From assembly GCA_947561585.1 (NCBI GenBank), contig CANNZV010002304.1, forward strand, positions 1 to 64,000: a stretch of 64,000 nt of DNA, given 5' to 3'. Below, one piece after another: positions 53,377 to 64,000 of the stretch (position 1 is the stretch's first letter; each line of letters opens with the position of its first letter). The DNA is from Caprella mutica. Its lineage: Eukaryota; Arthropoda; Malacostraca; Amphipoda; Caprellidae. Below the pieces are notes generated by a model. The model was not told the DNA's origin. It ran no database searches and worked only from the letters and a program-made list of their open reading frames with translations. The position numbers were made by a program, and so were the translations under genes.

Positions 53377-53985
53377 CTCACACCGTACGAATCGAAGGAA
53401 AAAGTACGTTTTTTCAGTATTGTAGAAATATGATAAATAGTTGCGTTATGTAATAATGTGCTGGTGATTCAATATAATTTGGTAAATTTTGAGTAATTTG
53501 GTCTAGCGTGAACATGGCTAAAGAATATAAAATAATTACTTCATACTGCTTGACATACATATTACATTTCTTATCAGTTTTAGGAAGCGGACTCCAAATG
53601 AATGAATAAATAAACAAACAAGTAGCAATTCTCGTTACATACGCAATAAATTAAATTATTGCATCATCTTTAGTCTTCCCCTATTTCCGTACAGTGGACT
53701 AAATTTCCCCTCCCCCTCTCTTTGCCTGCATTATTACCTCATCAATAGCCAATAAGAGCCTTTATCTTTAATTATTACCTTATATGGTAATATCAAAATT
53801 CAGGTAGCCAACTGTAATTAAAGTAAATTTTATTATTTAAAATAGGTGAACTTCTTGCACTTGTTTATATGTATTTAGGTAATTTATTATATGTAGGTTT
53901 AATGTGTTCTTTATGATATCTTAAATTGATTTAACAGTCGTAGAATTATAAATTGTAATCGATATTATTGAGTTTTCTTTAAACT
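53377..53985. other. no gene seen
   Basis: AT-rich intergenic DNA. Confidence 0.45.
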
Positions 53986-53989
53986 CTTC

Positions 53990-54136
53990 CTAAAGGAAGG
54001 AAGCGGTTGCTATAGGCTTGGCTTCCTCCATTCTCTTGTTGGCAATATCACAGTGAAGACGTGCGTAATAATTTCTTCTTAGTTCCTCATCACTTTGCAT
54101 TTTTATATATGTAGTGTCCTCGCGCCAGATATTCTG
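53990..54136 (-). CDS. possible short terminal exon or small ORF
   Basis: On the minus strand, after an AG at 54137, an open frame of 48 codons reads NIWREDTTYIKMQSDEELR, RNYYARLHCDIANKRMEEA, KPIATASFL and TAG. The charged, helix-forming text and codon use look genuine, unlike the surrounding DNA. An internal ATG at 54100 could also start a 36-residue peptide. The acceptor lacks a pyrimidine tract. Family not recognised; it may be the tail of a lost gene or of a transposon protein. Confidence 0.3.
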   Translation of the reverse strand, partial: QNIWREDTTYIKMQSDEELRRNYYARLHCDIANKRMEEAKPIATASFL

Positions 54137-55635
54137 GTGAATTATGGTATATTTAGTTTATATTTTTGTATTTTGTTTCATAGATTTATTCACCTCTTTC
54201 AATATTTTATTATTATATTTAGTTAAATTTTATTTTCTTTATTCTAGGTCCGAGTGTAATACATAAACACTTTCTGTCTCTCTTTCTAAATAAACACTCT
54301 CTTATTAAATTAAATTAAGGAAACATTAAACTTGATATTTGTTTCTTTCAATTCCTCTAATAGTCAAACTCATTTCTGCATAAATAATTACTACATACTT
54401 AACTGAATGATAATACCTATTTATTTTGCATTTGAATATGGCACATATTATCATTATTAAATAGCCATAAACACTCGACGGAGATTATTAGGAGAGAGGT
54501 TAAAAATACCAATGCATGTAAAGACCATCTGTCTGTCATCAGTATTTTCATTGTGTATTATTTGTTCCCTTAATTTGTTTAAATCTAATTATAGAAAGCG
54601 TGATGGATGAACTAACTAACCAAGGTAGGAACAAGCATAATCACCCCCATAAATATTTTGCTTATCTTTATTTTATCAGAGCTTATATAAGGGGAGCTTG
54701 TCAAAAAAATGGTCACAATATCATTTTTCGTTTTTTTTGTCTGATATTAATCTATAGACATATCTCTACAATACTGTGGAAATAGAATTGCAAAATTCTA
54801 ACGATAAGTCGACAAACGTACTACACTGAATACGTTCAGAGCGTTTCCCGCCTAAACATTTTCCAACCTAATTACTTAATGGTTATGTAATTAAGTGGAC
54901 GGAAGAGGGCTATCCACTGTCCAAAAGTCCCCCGTCACAATGAAGTTGTGTAACCGATAATGTCACATTGATGTGCTGTTATCAGAAGGCAAAACTCTTT
55001 ATCAAACTTTAGAACCATAAAACTTCAGAGCCATTTTTCTCCTATTTCATATTTTGCACATTTAGCAAATTGAAATCGAATCTTCTTCCAGAGTTTTCAA
55101 CCGATTTTTGTTATTCAACATTCAAAATTAGGGTAAATTCCTAGGCTACAATCCCTGGATTTATGAATTTCAAAATTCATTCAAAAAAAAAAAATTCTAT
55201 GAAGTTTTTGGTGTATAAAATATCGGAAAAATCAATCAATTTTTACTTTTTCGTTATTTTGGTAATGATTTTCAAATTACAGTGAACATGGAAATATTTA
55301 CATACTTTTAGCTGTTATGAAGCATAAAACATAAATATTGGTCAAGAATTGTTAGAGAAGATACATTTTGAAAATTTTCAAAATGGACTCAAAAATAACT
55401 CAAAATATCAATAACTTTCAAAAAAACAATTTTTTAGAAGAATAATATGAACAAAAATGTCTTAGAAGTTTTTTACTTGTACCTTACATGTTTCAGAAAC
55501 ATCAAACGGTAAAAATTAAATAAACCTCATTTTAGAAAAGCTCTCCTTAAACTCAACGTTGAAGGTATTTTTATTTACGAGCTTTAGAATAGAAAGATTT
55601 CTATTCATCATCAGGAGAAGGCTCATTATTAATAA
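54137..55635. other. intergenic, no gene seen
   Basis: AT-rich DNA without supported frames or clear repeats. Confidence 0.45.
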
Positions 55636-55639
55636 CTAG

Positions 55640-56190
55640 ATTACGTGCACTCGGTAGAGCACATACCTTCGCCGCCGCCTATCCGTTTGCTACCAAAATC
55701 TAATAAACTGGTAACTGGATAGTGACCAATCGTTTCACCAAGTTTCATGTAATATGGTTCAATAATTTTTTGAGTTATTGAGTTCTGAATGACCTTGACT
55801 TTTGACCGGAACGCTCCCAAAATTCAACAAGATGGTTCCTGGACACTGTCCAATCGTCCGATTAAATTTCAGACATTTTGGTTTAACACTTTCTGATTTA
55901 TTGAGTTATAAATGGCCTTGACCTTGATCATTGACCTTTGACCTGATCGCTCCCAAAATCTAACAAAATGGTTCATGTTTATTGACCAATCGTTTCACCA
56001 AGTTTCATACAATATGGTGCAAAACTTTTTAAGTTATAAATGACTATGACCTTGACCTTTGATCAGGTCGCTCTCAATTTCAGGCAATTTGGTTGAACAC
56101 TTTTTCAGTTATGCGAATAACAAGATGATAAATATATAAATAAATAAATGCTGTTATTAATATAACCTTCCCGCATTCTGCGAAGGTAAT
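55640..56190 (+). repeat. dispersed repeat D copy 2, 3-4 tandem units
   Basis: Begins cactcggtagagcacatacc, ttcgccgccgcc. Repeating blocks: aactggatagtgaccaatcg, tttcaccaagtttcat, tatggttcaataa, gagttataaatg-ccttgacc, tgacctttgacctgatcgct. Ends in gcgaaggtaataaagagaaa, followed by a (GTCT)n tract at 56215-56230. The TGACCTTTGACCT words are inverse AGGTCA direct repeats. Confidence 0.8.
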
Positions 56191-56230
56191 AAAGAGAAAT
56201 CTCTTTATTGGTCTGTCTGTCTGTCTGTCA

Positions 56231-56957
56231 GTCTATGGCAGGGGCTATTTTGGCACTCAAAACGGCACCACTGCCCACCCGGGAAACGGTGCTTTATTTT
56301 CTTCCAAAGAAAATTTAGAGTTTTTAGCCCTGACTGCTCTATAAATTAAAAGGATAATATAGAAGTGCATGGTCAACTAATTTAAGAACAGTATATTTGT
56401 AATGAATGACCTTGATACTTTGATAGTAAATTTTATCCCTTAATAAGGAATTTTTTGTTTATTGTTACAATAGTGCCGGTGTTTAATTTATTTATCTCTG
56501 TCTCTTTTTATCAAGATCAGTTAAATTTACATCTTTCATACGCTTGTCTTGGGATATTCAAACACAGTGGTAAATATTTATGCAATCATTTTTAATTACC
56601 ATTTTTAATAAGTTAGGTAAGTAATTTATCCTGTGAATTTATGAGTTACTTATTATTACTTATGCAAGATAGCTTATTTTTGTTTTTATTGTGATATTTT
56701 CACATGAAGAATTTTTTTTTATGTATCATTTATTAATTCTTTTTAATGCAAATGATAAATCTACTACCAATATTTATGCGCAAAATATGTACCGTTGTAC
56801 ATGTTCGTACTTCAATTAAATATACCACCTCATTATATAATTACTCAGTATCCCAGCAATTTAGAAAACGAAAAGAAAATTGGCACTTGAGATTCCATGT
56901 TTCGGCACTGAAAAACTCAATGTGTGCCCACCCCTGGTCTATGGTCTGTAACACTTT
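56231..56957. other. no gene seen
   Basis: A GC-richer patch (56235-56300, including cactgcccacccgggaaac) follows repeat D and may be part of the same element. The rest is AT-rich. Confidence 0.4.
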
Positions 56958-57200
56958 TACATAGAGTTATGATAAACTACTCTATAGAGAGAGGAAGTGT
57001 TGCAGCGATTGCAGGACGCCAAGGACGACTTTGTAAAACCTTATTTTGATTATGTTATATCATTTCTCCATTAAATTTTGTTTCAGTTATATCATTTCTC
57101 CATTAAACTGACGCTAGATTGCCAGTCACGTGACCCAAAAATAAGGATTTTAGCGTCCCGCAAGACACGATATTATTTTTGCCACTGACTCACCACTTGC
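56958..57200 (+). repeat. dispersed repeat C copy 2
   Basis: Matches 15840-16090 (ataaactactctatagagag, aggaagtgttgcagcgattg, gccagtcacgtgac). The homology starts at tagagytatgataaactact in both. Confidence 0.8.
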
Positions 57201-57605
57201 ACTTTTAGTAATATTCAGAAAATTAGGCTAAATATATTAACAAGTGGTAGCATGAATACCAATACTTGGATTAAATTATTTCATTAACTGAATCAGAAAT
57301 TATTTAAAAGCTTCAGTGTAAGTTTATAAAGAATTCTTTGCAATATTTGTTATAAAACTTAAATTCTCTACGAGTCTCTGTCTATGATATAATAATAATA
57401 TCGTAATTATTCAATTAGTAGCTTCATTTACATCTGAGAGCATGGGCCAGAAATGTGGATCGTTAAATTACACAAATACTGATAATGATGCAATTGAAAA
57501 CACGTTATTCTTAACGGATAAGTACACAAGTTACCTTTTATTTATTTGTCTGTCTGTGGTCTATACCGCTTTCAGTAATATTCTGAAAATCAAACGAAAA
57601 TTACA
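57201..57605. other. no gene seen
   Basis: AT-rich DNA without supported features. Confidence 0.45.
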
Positions 57606-57609
57606 AAAT

Positions 57610-58690
57610 GTTGATTAAAAAGAAAAAAAATCAGGAATACTGAAAATGAAAAAAAGAAAGAAAAATAATCGATCTATAAAAATATCGGTTACCAGAAATA
57701 GTATCGAAAAACAGAATTTCTTCTATTGTCCATCAGTTTTGACGGGTAATACACTAGAGCCCTAGACAGAAAAATCCTAGAAACAGAAAAATCCGTGTAG
57801 AAACAGAACAAATCTGGAAACCGAAAACTCAAGAGAACCGGATAAAATAACAGAAAAAATTGAATATAAAAAAAGTCCGAGGGTCTTTCCCAGAATAGAT
57901 GCACAAAATATTTATTATTATGATTATTTCAAATATCAATATTTGTTAATTTATTAGAGGCACAATATTAATTATAAATTGGCTACCTGTAATACAAACA
58001 AGAACGGAAATCAAAACTAAATTTACCTCCTTTCATAGATGAGCTCTAATGCTCTTCTGAAATATATTCTTCAAACTTTAAAAACTGAAGAAGATGAATT
58101 TTCATTATTAAGTTCAATGAATTTCGGCACAACAACATAAACTTATAGTTCAATAAAAATATTTCATTGTAAATACTTTATTATTTAGATAATTTATAGA
58201 TAAATAATTTATACCTAGTTCAATAAATTTATTTAATGTAAATACTTTATTATTTAAATAATTTATAGATAAATAATTCATAGTTCAATAAATCTTAGTT
58301 TTTATTGAATTTTATATTATTTTATTATCTTGGGATCTATGATACACATTTGTGCCACTATTCCATGAAAAACCCGAATCCGAAATTACAGAAATATTTG
58401 GAAAAATTTAAAATCCAAAAAAACTGAAAATCAGAAAGAGCGTAAATCCGGAAAATATAAAAAATGAAAACAGAAATACTTTAAAAACAAAATCCGTAAA
58501 AAGACAAGATAAGGAAAACCGTAAATCCAAAAAACTGGAAATACCGAAAATCTGAAAAAACGAAAATCTGGGAAACTGAAAATCGGGAAACTGTTAATAC
58601 GGAAAACCGATAATCCGGAAAAAAGAAAACCCAGAAAATCTTGAAATGCAGAAAAAACAGAAAACAGAAAAATACAAAAAAAAAATATTG
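57610..58690 (+). repeat. A-rich degenerate repeats (AAAAATCCGGAAAACCG type), two arrays
   Basis: Degenerate units of about 14-17 bases such as ccgaaaatctgaaaaaacg and aatccggaaaa, at 57610-57890 and 58370-58690, in the same orientation. Both are associated with a short shared word (ttttgacgRgtaata at 57738 and 58701). The AT-rich centre contains its own 60-70-bp duplication (58150-58290). Confidence 0.6.
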
Positions 58691-59503
58691 CACTGTCATT
58701 TTGACGAGTAATAACACTTGCTGTTAGATGCTTACACCCATTGAGTTGCAGTCCACTCCTTAGCTAATTCTTATATTTTGATTGAGTTCCTACACAAAAG
58801 TGAATATCTTCTTTATCTTTAAGAGTAAACAAGATCTAAATAAGAGTGGTAAGTCACTCACAAGTTCGTATATTTGTTTTCCTCTTCAAACTAACAAAAG
58901 AGTTTGAAGTCCTGTTTAAGTCTTTAGATACTTACATGCAATTATTATATTCACCTTCTATATTCACTTTGACATGTTGCACACATCATTCTCTTTGACA
59001 CTATTGAACTTATTTGTTTATTTGTGGTTTAAAAAGTGTTATTTTACACACAGGCTGCAGCAACTTGCAGGATATGCTTATCTGCAAAGGACATATATGA
59101 CGTCAGCAACTTGATAAGTCGTACAAATAAATATACATTTCGCTATATATAAGTATAAGTTTTTAATCCTGCTTAAATTTAAATACTTTATATAATAAAG
59201 TAGATACTTTATAAATATATATTTCATTAAATGATACATGCAGTCGGGTAGATACCAGTTTTTTTGATAATTTTTCCAAATTTCTGAAATGCTTTTTGGT
59301 GTTATCTTCTTGGAAATTAAAAACAATTTTTGACAACCATTTGATAATGTATTTTTTGATCATTTTTTACAATATTTCGTCGTTGTACGAACGATATCTT
59401 CAGGTAAAATAGATCTGTAGAAACGGTACATTTATTAATAAAATTATGAAAGTTAAAAGATATTTTCTATAATGTCTACTAGGTGATACCATTTCTGAGA
59501 AAG
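58691..59503. other. no gene seen
   Basis: AT-rich DNA; minus-strand frames of 66-82 codons at 59078-59363 overlap each other and lack features. Confidence 0.4.
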
Positions 59504-59506
59504 TTA

Positions 59507-60558
59507 GGGCTGATCCACACCATCGCTCCGGTCACGCTCCGCTCTCGCTCCAGTCACGGTCCGGTCTCATCCTTGTGCATACACATGTTCGGTCCGGTCA
59601 CGGTCCGCTCTCGCTCCCGTCCCTTTCGTATCATCTGATTTTGCAGTGATTATCATTGCACTCAATTGATGGTGAACGGGATGAGAGAAAACAAATAAGT
59701 AGATATTTTGAGTTCATCCTATGCTAAAAGACAGGAAGTGTGAAGGATATCAACTCGTTGTATTCTCATCTAATATAGATGACAAAACTAAATTTTTCTA
59801 TTATTTTCGCAGCAATATCGACTGATTTCGCTTCATAATTTGTTGATCTATTGTTAGCGCAGCCCTCAACCGATAGCGCAACCAATGATTGATTGCTGCA
59901 CGTTCGAATGATAAAGAATGTATTTAGTTTAAGCATCTAAATGGTATATTTAATAGGGATACCATCAACCGATTGTTGTGCGTTCGATTGATATGGATTT
60001 CTATAATTTCTATATCTAATTGTTACATTTCATAGGGAAATCATCAATCGATTGAAGGTTACTCCATGAAATATAACAATTTTTTTGTTTAAAAAGACTA
60101 TATCTTTCCATTAAAATCAAGACAATTAGATGCATAAACTAAAAAACTCACTATCATTCGAACGCGCAACAATCGATAGATGGTTGCGCCATCGGTCGAT
60201 GGCTGCAATAACGATTGATCAATAGATTGCGCGGCGAAATCGGTCGATATTTCAGATCAGTCAAATGCGCGTGACATATATATGTGTAGTAAAATTCAAG
60301 AAAAAGCACGCACATAATAAAATTGGACCGCAACTGGAGCGTTGCTAATACACACTGGCAGTGCCGCTCCGCTCACGGTCCGATCACGCTCCAGTCAAAA
60401 TATCTTTGGATTGGATCGTGACCGGAGCGTGACTGGAGCGTGACCTGACCGGCACTGCCAGTGTGGATGCTCTACGTGAAATGCATTAAAGAATATTGGA
60501 CCGGACCGTGACTGGAGCGTGAGCGGAGCGTGACCGGAGCGATGGTGTGGATTAGCCC
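59507..60558. mobile_element. PIF/Harbinger-like element with GC-rich ends
   Basis: A 1,052-bp element. Inverted ends: GGGCTGATCCACACCATCGC, then repeated GCTCCGGTCACG/GCTCCAGTCACG words. TTA on both sides (59504-59506, 60559-60561), as expected for PIF/Harbinger. The interior folds further: 59850-59950 pairs with 60110-60200 (gttcgaatgat / atcattcgaac), and 60335-60370 pairs with 60440-60465 around cactggcagtgcc. Non-coding. Confidence 0.87.
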
Positions 60559-60561
60559 TTA

Positions 60562-60800
60562 GAGCTATTAACAAATTAGAGATATGAAGACAGGGGTCAA
60601 GAGAATAAAGTTCTATTTAGTGCGAAATTTTAAATATGGAGTAAACATATTTGTAAAGGTGAATTTAGAAGAATAAATTGAATAGAATTATAAAGTGAAT
60701 TTTAGAATTATTTTTGAGGACAAACGGTAATAATATATAATAAAGTCAAATGAACAGTGGTGATGATTGGTTGGCTATTGATAATTAAATTGACTGAAAA
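60562..60800. other. no gene seen
   Basis: AT-rich DNA. Confidence 0.4.
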
Positions 60801-60804
60801 TTTT

Positions 60805-60945
60805 TAGTGTTCTATTGAAGTCTTCGCATTGTACATTTATGGATGGTTTGTGTTCTTTGATGAGTAGTGCTTCTAGTATGGGCAGTTCTATTCTATTGTT
60901 GTTTATTGCGAGTATCTTGACATCTGGTAGCATTGTAGAGATGCA
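60805..60945 (-). pseudogene. Penelope-like GIY-YIG endonuclease tail, remnant
   Basis: The minus strand reads MLPDVKILAINNNRIELPIL, EALLIKEHKPSINVQCEDF, NRTL. The 'E-x2-LIKEHKPSIN-Q' text is the usual end of Penelope-like proteins after their GIY-YIG domain. No reverse transcriptase text was found upstream on this strand. A short 3' fragment of a retroelement is the best reading. Confidence 0.55.
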
Positions 60946-61296
60946 AACACATTACTTGTGTCCGCATAACTGCTTTGGCGAACCTATATAATTACGTGTA
61001 ATGAGCATTCACAGCCAGTTACCATTTGGCTCGCATGAGATTAACACCTAAATCTCAAGTCCTTAGTTTACGAGACCAATACTTGTGAATACTTAGTGAA
61101 GTGCATTGTGTTATAATTATTGCTTGATCTATAAATACAATCCCTTTTGAGTTATAATAAATAGAGTGTTATTTAACCTAAATACGTTTGAGCACAGACC
61201 AAAGGCCTGAGGTCGGAACCATATAAGCAAGTTTTTTTCTAGGGCATGGCAATGAGTATTTAATTAAAGGAGATTAAAAGAAATAAAGATCAATCT

Positions 61297-61540
61297 GAAA
61301 AGTGGCGCATAAGTAACGCACCCTTAAAAAAAACTATGAAAGGTATTGCGATGGGAATAATTGCTAAAGATAGAAGAACTCTAAAAGTTTATTCACATTT
61401 CGTATCCTGTCTGCAGATACCCAGTGTATATTGCGGGTATAAATCTATAAAATTTACCTTCAAAATGGTGCGCTACACGAAATAACAACGAGCAAAAATT
61501 GTTGAACTCTACCTTTCGTGTAATAGTTTAATAATAAAGA
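61297..61540 (+). pseudogene. Tc1/mariner transposase 5' end, remnant
   Basis: After a terminal-repeat-like agtggcgcataagtaacgca (61310-61320 region), ATG at 61465 reads MVRYTK, stop, QRAKIVELYLSCN, the standard start of many Tc1/mariner transposases (MVRYTKQQRA-IVELY). The sequence then loses similarity. Confidence 0.6.
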
Positions 61541-62229
61541 ATTCATATATCTTATTATTATTCATTAATACCAAATAATTGTTGTCTTTTATTTGTAGTC
61601 TTTTTCTCGATAACCAATTTCACAAAATGCATACGTATCTTGTTTCGTTGAAAGTAAATCATTTCCCTAGCTGTATCTTCTCGTTTTCTATATGAAAGAA
61701 AATTTTGTCGGCATATTGTAACAGAGACTACGCCAATAAATTATTTGATTAATACTTTGATATTAATTTATTCGTGTGATAATTAGTTATATTGAATAAG
61801 GAAACAAATGATAATTGCCTGAAATTTTCTCTTGTTGGAAAAGAGTTTGATGATTAAATGTTTGATGTTTTCATCAATCAACCCTTATCCTAATTAGGCA
61901 ATTTAGTTGAATCAATATTTTCTGTGTTTTACTAGGAGATATAGTAAGTATAATTCGAAATCTCTTCTCATTTTAAATAATTAACAGGTGATGTTTTTAC
62001 TTGAATATAACATCTAAATTATCAAACTTCCAACTTCTTTCCAAACCGAAAAGTAAACAGTCTAGGAACAGTAAACTGGAACTATGTGTAATGTCGAACA
62101 AAAATTAAATAACACTCAAAAAGGAGCTGCAAAAGTGGTGACCCAAACGAGTTTTAAAATTAATTCAATCATTCTAATATGTATATTTTAATTATCGATT
62201 TTTTTCTTTCTTGATTTTTATTCTTTTAT
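61541..62229. other. no gene seen
   Basis: AT-rich upstream DNA of the F-box gene. Confidence 0.45.
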
Positions 62230-62322
62230 GTTAACTTCAATTAGAAATGAGTATGTTTGACAAATACTGCATTCAGAATTTGGTAACCAAATTTGGTAAT
62301 TTGGTAACCCAATCGTTATTTA
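62230..62322 (+). repeat. 93-bp duplicated segment, copy 2
   Basis: One base different from 10218-10310 (ttaacttcaatt here against ttaactccaatt). Confidence 0.9.
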
Positions 62323-62779
62323 AGAAATTACATTTTGTGATAAATTTTTATTAATAATGATAGAAATCAATAACTTTCAATAAACTGAAGACCAGAGCAC
62401 CTGAGATAACAATTATCGCAAATATAAATCTCGTAAAGAATAATAGAATACGTTTTATTTCTTATCTCAACATGTAATATTTTATTAATAATTTAAGCTG
62501 TTTATATGTCAACTTCATGCAAAACACGCTTAATCTTAAGAAATATTTTGTAATATCACCATGAAAATGAGTCTATGTAATTCAAATATACCCTTAATGA
62601 TAAGCCAGGAAAATATGATACGAATGCATGGTATAACTTAATATTCATTCGATATTCATATCTCAACTGTTAGGGCAAATAACTAAAGTATATACGTTAA
62701 CATAATCAGAATAATAGTTAATATATATTTTGAATTCTTATTAAAGTTACAACAAATTTGAAGGTAAAGATAATATTCA

Positions 62780-62793
62780 TTATATAAGAAAAT
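62780..62793 (+). promoter_or_regulatory. possible TATA box of the F-box gene
   Basis: attatataagaaaa lies about 200 bp before the start codon, followed after about 35 bases by a GC-richer stretch (62820-62945) that may be the 5' UTR. Weak evidence in AT-rich DNA. Confidence 0.25.
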
Positions 62794-62986
62794 ACACCAC
62801 ATTCATTGTTTGTATGTACATTATCACATCCGGTTTGTCACTAGTGGTTCTACGACTTGGGTCTTCGACCACTCATTCGGTCATTTACAGTGTACCTGCG
62901 GTGGTGAAAGGACGTCTGAACTCTAACTGTGTCACTGAAGATAAACTTTACGTAGTTTATAATAAATAATTACTTCTGATATTAAA

Positions 62987-63948
62987 ATGGTGAGTAGTAA
63001 ATGAAAGTTATTTGAAAATATTCTCAATCAACAAGATATCCAGAGTTATCCTGTTTTAAAAATAAAAAAGTTCGCAGAACCGATTCTTGGATTACATTTT
63101 TGAGTGAAACACACATAGTCTTCAGGATAAAAAAATCAAAACGTTCAATGAACGAACAGTTAATATGTACTAAATTTCTTATGACTGGTCAGTTGGCATG
63201 CATCTTTTGTTCTCTGAGGGCATTTTAAACGCGTGTTTACACTGAGCGGTAAAATCGTTCTGAGCAATTATCAATAAGTTGATAGTAAATATTGTACCGG
63301 GATAACTTTTTTGTCATTATCTTTAACTGTTTTGTATAGAGTTATGTAGTTATTAATCGTGATTTAACCTTTTTGAGTTTACTGGTACACATTCATTTAT
63401 ACGTAATATGTATTAAACTTAAGTTAAATGAACAGTGATTTTACACGTTAACAGTATAGGATTATTTAAGTGATTATAGAATGAACAAATAATACATATA
63501 TTATCTACGGCTATCTGCAGAACACTAACACTATTTTGCTGAAACAAGGGGTATAACGGGGGTAGAAATACTAGTTGGTCAAATTACCGGTCATGAAAAA
63601 TAGTAATTAACCCAATTTTCTGCAACTCTAAAATGATTGATCTTAATGACCTACACTTTAGTTCTACAATATTATGTAATAAACTAATTCTTATCCCTCA
63701 ACATCAATATCCATCTCTATAATGAACAGGAAATATTATCAATTCGATTTATTACAACAATTAATCTAGTTAAATAACCCTTTCACTTCTGCAGGCTAGT
63801 CCATTTGATTCTCTGCCAAATGAAATGATTCTCCAGATCTTCAGCCACTTGTATGGATTCGAAGATAGATCTGTTTTATCTCAAGTTTCGAGACGCTTCA
63901 AAAGTCTCAGTCAGGTCAAAACATGGAGGAGAAAGATCAACATCACGG
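62987..63948 (+). CDS. F-box protein gene, first two exons, partial
   Basis: Exon 1 ends with the start codon itself (ATG|GTGAGT, 62987-62989). Exon 2 (63795-63948) follows …cacttctgcag and reads ASPFDSLPNEMILQIFSHL, YGFEDRSVLSQVSRRFK. This is a clear F-box: LP-E-I-Q-IFSHL…L-VSRRF. F-box proteins bind SKP1 and present substrates to a cullin-1 ubiquitin ligase. After RRFK a run of five As shifts the frame; with four As the text continues as the expected end of an F-box (SLSQVKTWRRKINIT) and the exon would close in phase 0 at GTAAGT (63949). As written the same bases encode KSQSGQNMEEKDQHH with phase 1. This is either a sequencing error, a null allele or a pseudogene. Later exons, probably LRR, lie beyond the window. 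Confidence 0.82.
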
Positions 63949-64000
63949 TAAGTCTCAAATATTGACTAAATAAGTGTTATCAAGCACTTTAATAGTATAA

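Noticed and set aside
57689..58717. Phenylalanine-rich minus-strand frames (71 and 78 codons)
   Set aside because: Complement of A-rich repeats; composition artefact.

Overview
The window looks like a piece of an AT-rich, intron-rich and strongly transposon-invaded arthropod genome, most likely a hexapod. The evidence is GT-AG introns of several kilobases, insect-type mariner, PIF/Harbinger-like, hAT-like, pogo, LINE, Penelope and DIRS-like remnants, and no operons or ribosome-binding sites. The species cannot be named from the sequence alone. I saw no rRNA, tRNA or CRISPR array.

Real genes are few. (1) A minus-strand gene of about 27 kb (coding 50079 down to 23091) can be rebuilt from seven exons whose splice phases all agree. 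They give a predicted protein of 1,154 residues with an N-terminal DZIP3-like HEPN domain carrying an R-x4-H motif, a complete NACHT NTPase, a winged-helix-like segment, a weakly LRR-like C-terminal half and a basic coiled tail. It is an NLR-type protein. Two of its segments are in-frame 15-bp minisatellites. (2) The last exon of a plus-strand LRR-like (probably F-box/LRR) gene ends at 11724. (3) The first two exons of an F-box gene begin at 62987 and run off the right edge; the F-box exon reads correctly only if one A in a run of five is ignored. (4) Two, perhaps three, possible minus-strand exons lie at 335-4637, one with an in-frame stop.

Most of the rest is mobile DNA. The most striking group is a set of at least six Foldback-like elements (8756-9464, 11746-13235, 26613-28684, 43802-45709, 44805-45687 nested in the previous one, and 50961-52023). 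Each ends in inverted arrays of a 14-16-bp iteron and each is flanked by a 9-bp target duplication. The arrays differ in sequence between elements but share a core (GGWMAAYTS) and a terminal 16-mer (about GGGTCTAGGAMAATTS). Three elements with two unrelated-looking arrays carry the same internal module ('module A').

Layout: 1-8.7 kb, possible exon remnants, an almost intact mariner element, module A copies and an 18-bp array; 8.7-18.4 kb, two Foldback-like elements around the LRR-like exon, minisatellites and a Harbinger-like element; 18.4-20.8 kb, a dead LINE; 22.5-50.1 kb, the HEPN-NACHT gene with introns full of transposons and tandem arrays; 50.9-62.3 kb, intergenic mobile DNA; 62.9-64 kb, the F-box gene start. 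The coding exons of the HEPN-NACHT gene are intact in frame despite this load.
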